This document shows, one piece after another, positions 61,720-64,000 of a stretch of 64,000 nt of DNA; position 1 is the stretch's first letter; each line of letters starts with the position of its first letter. Under the pieces are notes generated by a model. The model was given only the letters and a program-made list of their open reading frames with translations, made no database searches and was not told the origin of the DNA. Source of the DNA: Paraburkholderia haematera (GTDB lineage Bacteria > Pseudomonadota > Gammaproteobacteria > Burkholderiales > Burkholderiaceae); the NCBI RefSeq assembly GCF_905220975.1, contig NZ_CAJNBK010000006.1:186001-250000 (forward strand), given 5' to 3'. The position numbers and the translations under genes are program-made.

Positions 61720-64000
61720 ATGCCTGAAGAACGAAGCCTAGAAGGTAAGACCCTGCTATTGGTCGACGGTTCGAGTTATCTGTACCGGGCCTATCATGCG
61801 ATGCCTGATCTGCGCGGACCCGAGGGTGGTCCGACGGGTGCGCTCTATGGAATGATCAATATGCTGCGGCGCATGCGCAAGGAAGTCACAGCAGAGTATA
61901 GCGCGTGCGTGTTCGACGCCAAGGGCAAAACGTTCCGCGACGACTGGTATGCCGACTATAAGGCGAACCGCCCGTCGATGCCGGACGACCTCTCGCGTCA
62001 GATCGAGCCGATTCACGTCGCCGTGCGTGCGCTCGGCTGGCCGCTCCTGATGATCGAGGGCGTGGAAGCTGACGACGTGATCGGCACGCTCAGCACCGAG
62101 GCGGAAAAACGCGGCATGAACGTGATCGTGTCGACTGGGGACAAGGATCTGGCGCAGCTCGTGTCGGATCATGTCACCCTCATCAATACGATGACGAACG
62201 AGAAGCTCGACCGCGAAGGCGTGATCGCCAAATTCGGCGTGCCGCCGGAGCGCATCATCGACTACCTGTCGCTGATTGGAGACACCGTCGATAACGTGCC
62301 AGGCGTCGACAAATGCGGGCCGAAAACGGCAATCAAATGGCTGACGCAGTACGAGACACTCGATGGCATCGTCGCACATGCTGACGAAATCAAAGGTGCG
62401 GTAGGAGACAATCTGCGACGCGCGCTCGATTTTCTGCCGATGGCGAAGAAACTCGTCACCGTCGAGCGCCAATGCGATCTGACCGGCCATGTCGTGTCGA
62501 TCGAAGAAAGCCTGCAAAGCCGGCCCGAATCTCGCGAGGAACTGCGCGACGTGTTCGCGCGCAACGGTTTCAAGACCTGGCTGCGCGAAGCGGAAAGCGC
62601 GGAAGCGGTGGAAGGTCCGGAGGCCGATGTGCCGCCGGCGCTCACCGTGGATCACGAACGTCACTACGACACCGTGCAGACCTGGGAACAGTTCGACGCC
62701 TGGCTTGAGAAAATCAACGCCGCCGAGTTGACTGCGTTCGATACCGAAACCACTTCGCTCGATCCGATGGTCGCGCAGATCGTGGGGTTGTCGTTCTCGG
62801 TCGAACCCGGCTATGCCGCTTATGTGCCGGTCGCGCATCGCGGTCCGGATGCACCCGTGCAACTGCCGCGCGACGAAGTCCTCGCGAAGTTGAAGCCGTG
62901 GCTGGAAAGCGCCGCGCACAAGAAAGTCGGCCAGCACATGAAGTACGACGAACAGGTGCTGGCGAACTACGGCATCGAAATGCGCGGCGTCGAACACGAC
63001 ACGCTGCTGGAATCGTACGTGCTCGAATCGCACCGCACGCACGACATGGACAGCCTCGCGCTGCGCCATCTCGGCATCAAGACAATCAAGTACGAAGAGG
63101 TCGCGGGTAAAGGTGCGTCGCAAATCGGCTTCGACGAAGTCGCGCTGGATAAGGCCGCCGAATACGCGGCGGAAGACGCCGACATCACCTTGCGCCTGCA
63201 TCAGGCCTTGTATCCGCAAGTGGCCGCTGAGAAGACACTCGACTACGTGTATCGCGACATCGAAGTGCCCACCTCACGCGTCTTGCGCAAGATGGAGCGC
63301 ACCGGTGTACTGATCGACGCGGAAAAGCTGCGCGCGCAAAGCAGCGAAATCGCCACGCGTCTGATTCAACTGGAAAGCGAAGCGTACGTGCTGGCCGGTG
63401 GCGAATTCAATCTGGGTTCGCCGAAGCAGATCGGTCAGATCTTCTTCGAGAAGCTCGAATTGCCGGTGGTCAAGAAGACCCCGAGCGGCGCACCGTCTAC
63501 CGACGAAGAAGTGCTGCAAAAGCTCGCCGAAGATTACCCGCTGCCGAAGATCCTGCTCGAACATCGGGGCTTGTCGAAGCTGAAATCGACCTACACGGAC
63601 AAGCTGCCGCGCATGGTCAACGCCACCACCGGCCGTGTCCATACGAACTATGCGCAGGCCGTGGCGGTCACGGGCCGGCTCGCGTCGAACGATCCGAACC
63701 TGCAGAACATCCCGGTGCGTACCGGCGAAGGCCGTCGCATCCGCGAGGCGTTTATCGCCCCGCCGGGCCACAAACTTGTCTCCGCCGACTACTCGCAGAT
63801 CGAATTGCGCATCATGGCGCACATTTCCGGCGACGAATCGCTGCTGCGTGCGTTCTCGCAAGGCGAAGACATTCACCGCGCCACTGCGTCGGAAATTTTC
63901 AGCGTCACGCCGCTTGAAGTGTCGAACGATCAACGGCGTGTGGCGAAAGTCATCAACTTCGGCCTGATCTACGGCATGAGCGCGTTCGGTCTTGCCGCCA
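61720..64000 (+). CDS. polA: DNA polymerase I PolA, 3' end missing
   Basis: The frame is open from ATG 61720 to the window edge, giving 760 of about 910 residues. PolA fills gaps and removes primers. The 5' nuclease domain starts TLLLVDGSSYLYRAYHAM and contains VEADDVIGTLSTEAE and STGDKDLAQLV. The 3'-5' exonuclease domain is intact, with FDTETTSLDP and KVGQHMKYDEQVL. The polymerase domain begins around residue 560 and shows NLGSPKQIGQI, TGRLASNDPNLQNIPVR and SADYSQIELRIMAH before truncation. No purine-rich ribosome site precedes the ATG. Promoter elements must lie within the LOG-family gene. Confidence 0.97.
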   Translation, partial: MPEERSLEGKTLLLVDGSSYLYRAYHAMPDLRGPEGGPTGALYGMINMLRRMRKEVTAEYSACVFDAKGKTFRDDWYADYKANRPSMPDDLSRQIEPIHVAVRALGWPLLMIEGVEADDVIGTLSTEAEKRGMNVIVSTGDKDLAQLVSDHVTLINTMTNEKLDREGVIAKFGVPPERIIDYLSLIGDTVDNVPGVDKCGPKTAIKWLTQYETLDGIVAHADEIKGAVGDNLRRALDFLPMAKKLVTVERQCDLTGHVVSIEESLQSRPESREELRDVFARNGFKTWLREAESAEAVEGPEADVPPALTVDHERHYDTVQTWEQFDAWLEKINAAELTAFDTETTSLDPMVAQIVGLSFSVEPGYAAYVPVAHRGPDAPVQLPRDEVLAKLKPWLESAAHKKVGQHMKYDEQVLANYGIEMRGVEHDTLLESYVLESHRTHDMDSLALRHLGIKTIKYEEVAGKGASQIGFDEVALDKAAEYAAEDADITLRLHQALYPQVAAEKTLDYVYRDIEVPTSRVLRKMERTGVLIDAEKLRAQSSEIATRLIQLESEAYVLAGGEFNLGSPKQIGQIFFEKLELPVVKKTPSGAPSTDEEVLQKLAEDYPLPKILLEHRGLSKLKSTYTDKLPRMVNATTGRVHTNYAQAVAVTGRLASNDPNLQNIPVRTGEGRRIREAFIAPPGHKLVSADYSQIELRIMAHISGDESLLRAFSQGEDIHRATASEIFSVTPLEVSNDQRRVAKVINFGLIYGMSAFGLAA

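Noticed and set aside
61756..63219. 487-codon minus-strand frame opposite polA
   Set aside because: polA motifs are intact on the plus strand, and the antisense product has no family features.
1..64000. CRISPR array, tRNA or rRNA genes, intact transposase or integrase
   Set aside because: Looked for on both strands by eye; no regularly spaced repeats, no cloverleaf or rRNA-like stretch, and no DDE or tyrosine recombinase protein was recognised.

Overview
This 64 kb window is high-GC chromosomal DNA from a Burkholderia sensu lato bacterium, most likely Paraburkholderia. The evidence is gene content and order: truA-trpF-trpB-DNA methyltransferase-trpA-accD-folC-SPOR-cvpA-purF-metZ, a DUF3563 small protein, a BPSS1780-type membrane protein, and a three-subunit FAD sugar dehydrogenase closely resembling the Burkholderia FAD glucose dehydrogenase. 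The assignment is by recognition; no database search was run. I saw no rRNA, tRNA, CRISPR array or intact insertion sequence.

Region 1 (1-11.5 kb, + strand) is core biosynthesis. It holds the truA 3' part, trpF, trpB, an N6-adenine-type DNA methyltransferase lying between trpB and trpA, trpA, accD, folC, a SPOR-domain protein, cvpA, purF and metZ. The leader of metZ carries a strong SAM-II riboswitch candidate followed by an intrinsic terminator. Region 2 (11.5-15.2 kb) holds an AraC regulator, an FKBP prolyl isomerase, a histidine-kinase-like protein whose ATP-binding motifs are eroded, and a CNNM/CBS/CorC-type membrane protein.

Region 3 (15.2-33.7 kb, - strand) is an 18.5 kb alpha-glucan/trehalose cluster transcribed glgE > treS-mak > glgB > glgX > treZ > malQ > treY, mostly with overlapping start and stop codons. 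Together the genes can turn trehalose into branched glucan (TreS, maltokinase, GlgE, GlgB) and glucan back into trehalose (GlgX, TreY, TreZ, MalQ). GlgE carries an extra N-terminal half that looks like a decayed copy of its own catalytic domain.

Region 4 (34-54.9 kb) is mixed. It holds a DUF1345 membrane protein; the periplasmic FAD sugar dehydrogenase (small subunit, Fe-S flavoprotein, triheme cytochrome c); a phosphatase; a RES-Xre toxin-antitoxin pair; a secreted basic low-complexity protein; LysR/tautomerase; modE and modABC; a PAP2 protein; a PHB-depolymerase-family esterase; DUF3563; a photolyase remnant; ohr/ohrR; BPSS1780; thrB; DUF2782; and amn.

Region 5 (54.9-58.8 kb) interrupts this with a compositionally odd, partly AT-rich insert. 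It encodes a 780-residue two-domain peptidoglycan hydrolase (M23-like plus GH19-like), an overlapping small exported protein, and a further small gene whose start is broken by a stop codon. I read it as an orphan toxin/immunity module, and it is the best candidate for an undescribed system here. Region 6 (58.8-64 kb) holds a split chromate transporter with a divergent LysR gene, then a LOG-family gene head-to-head with polA, which runs off the right edge.
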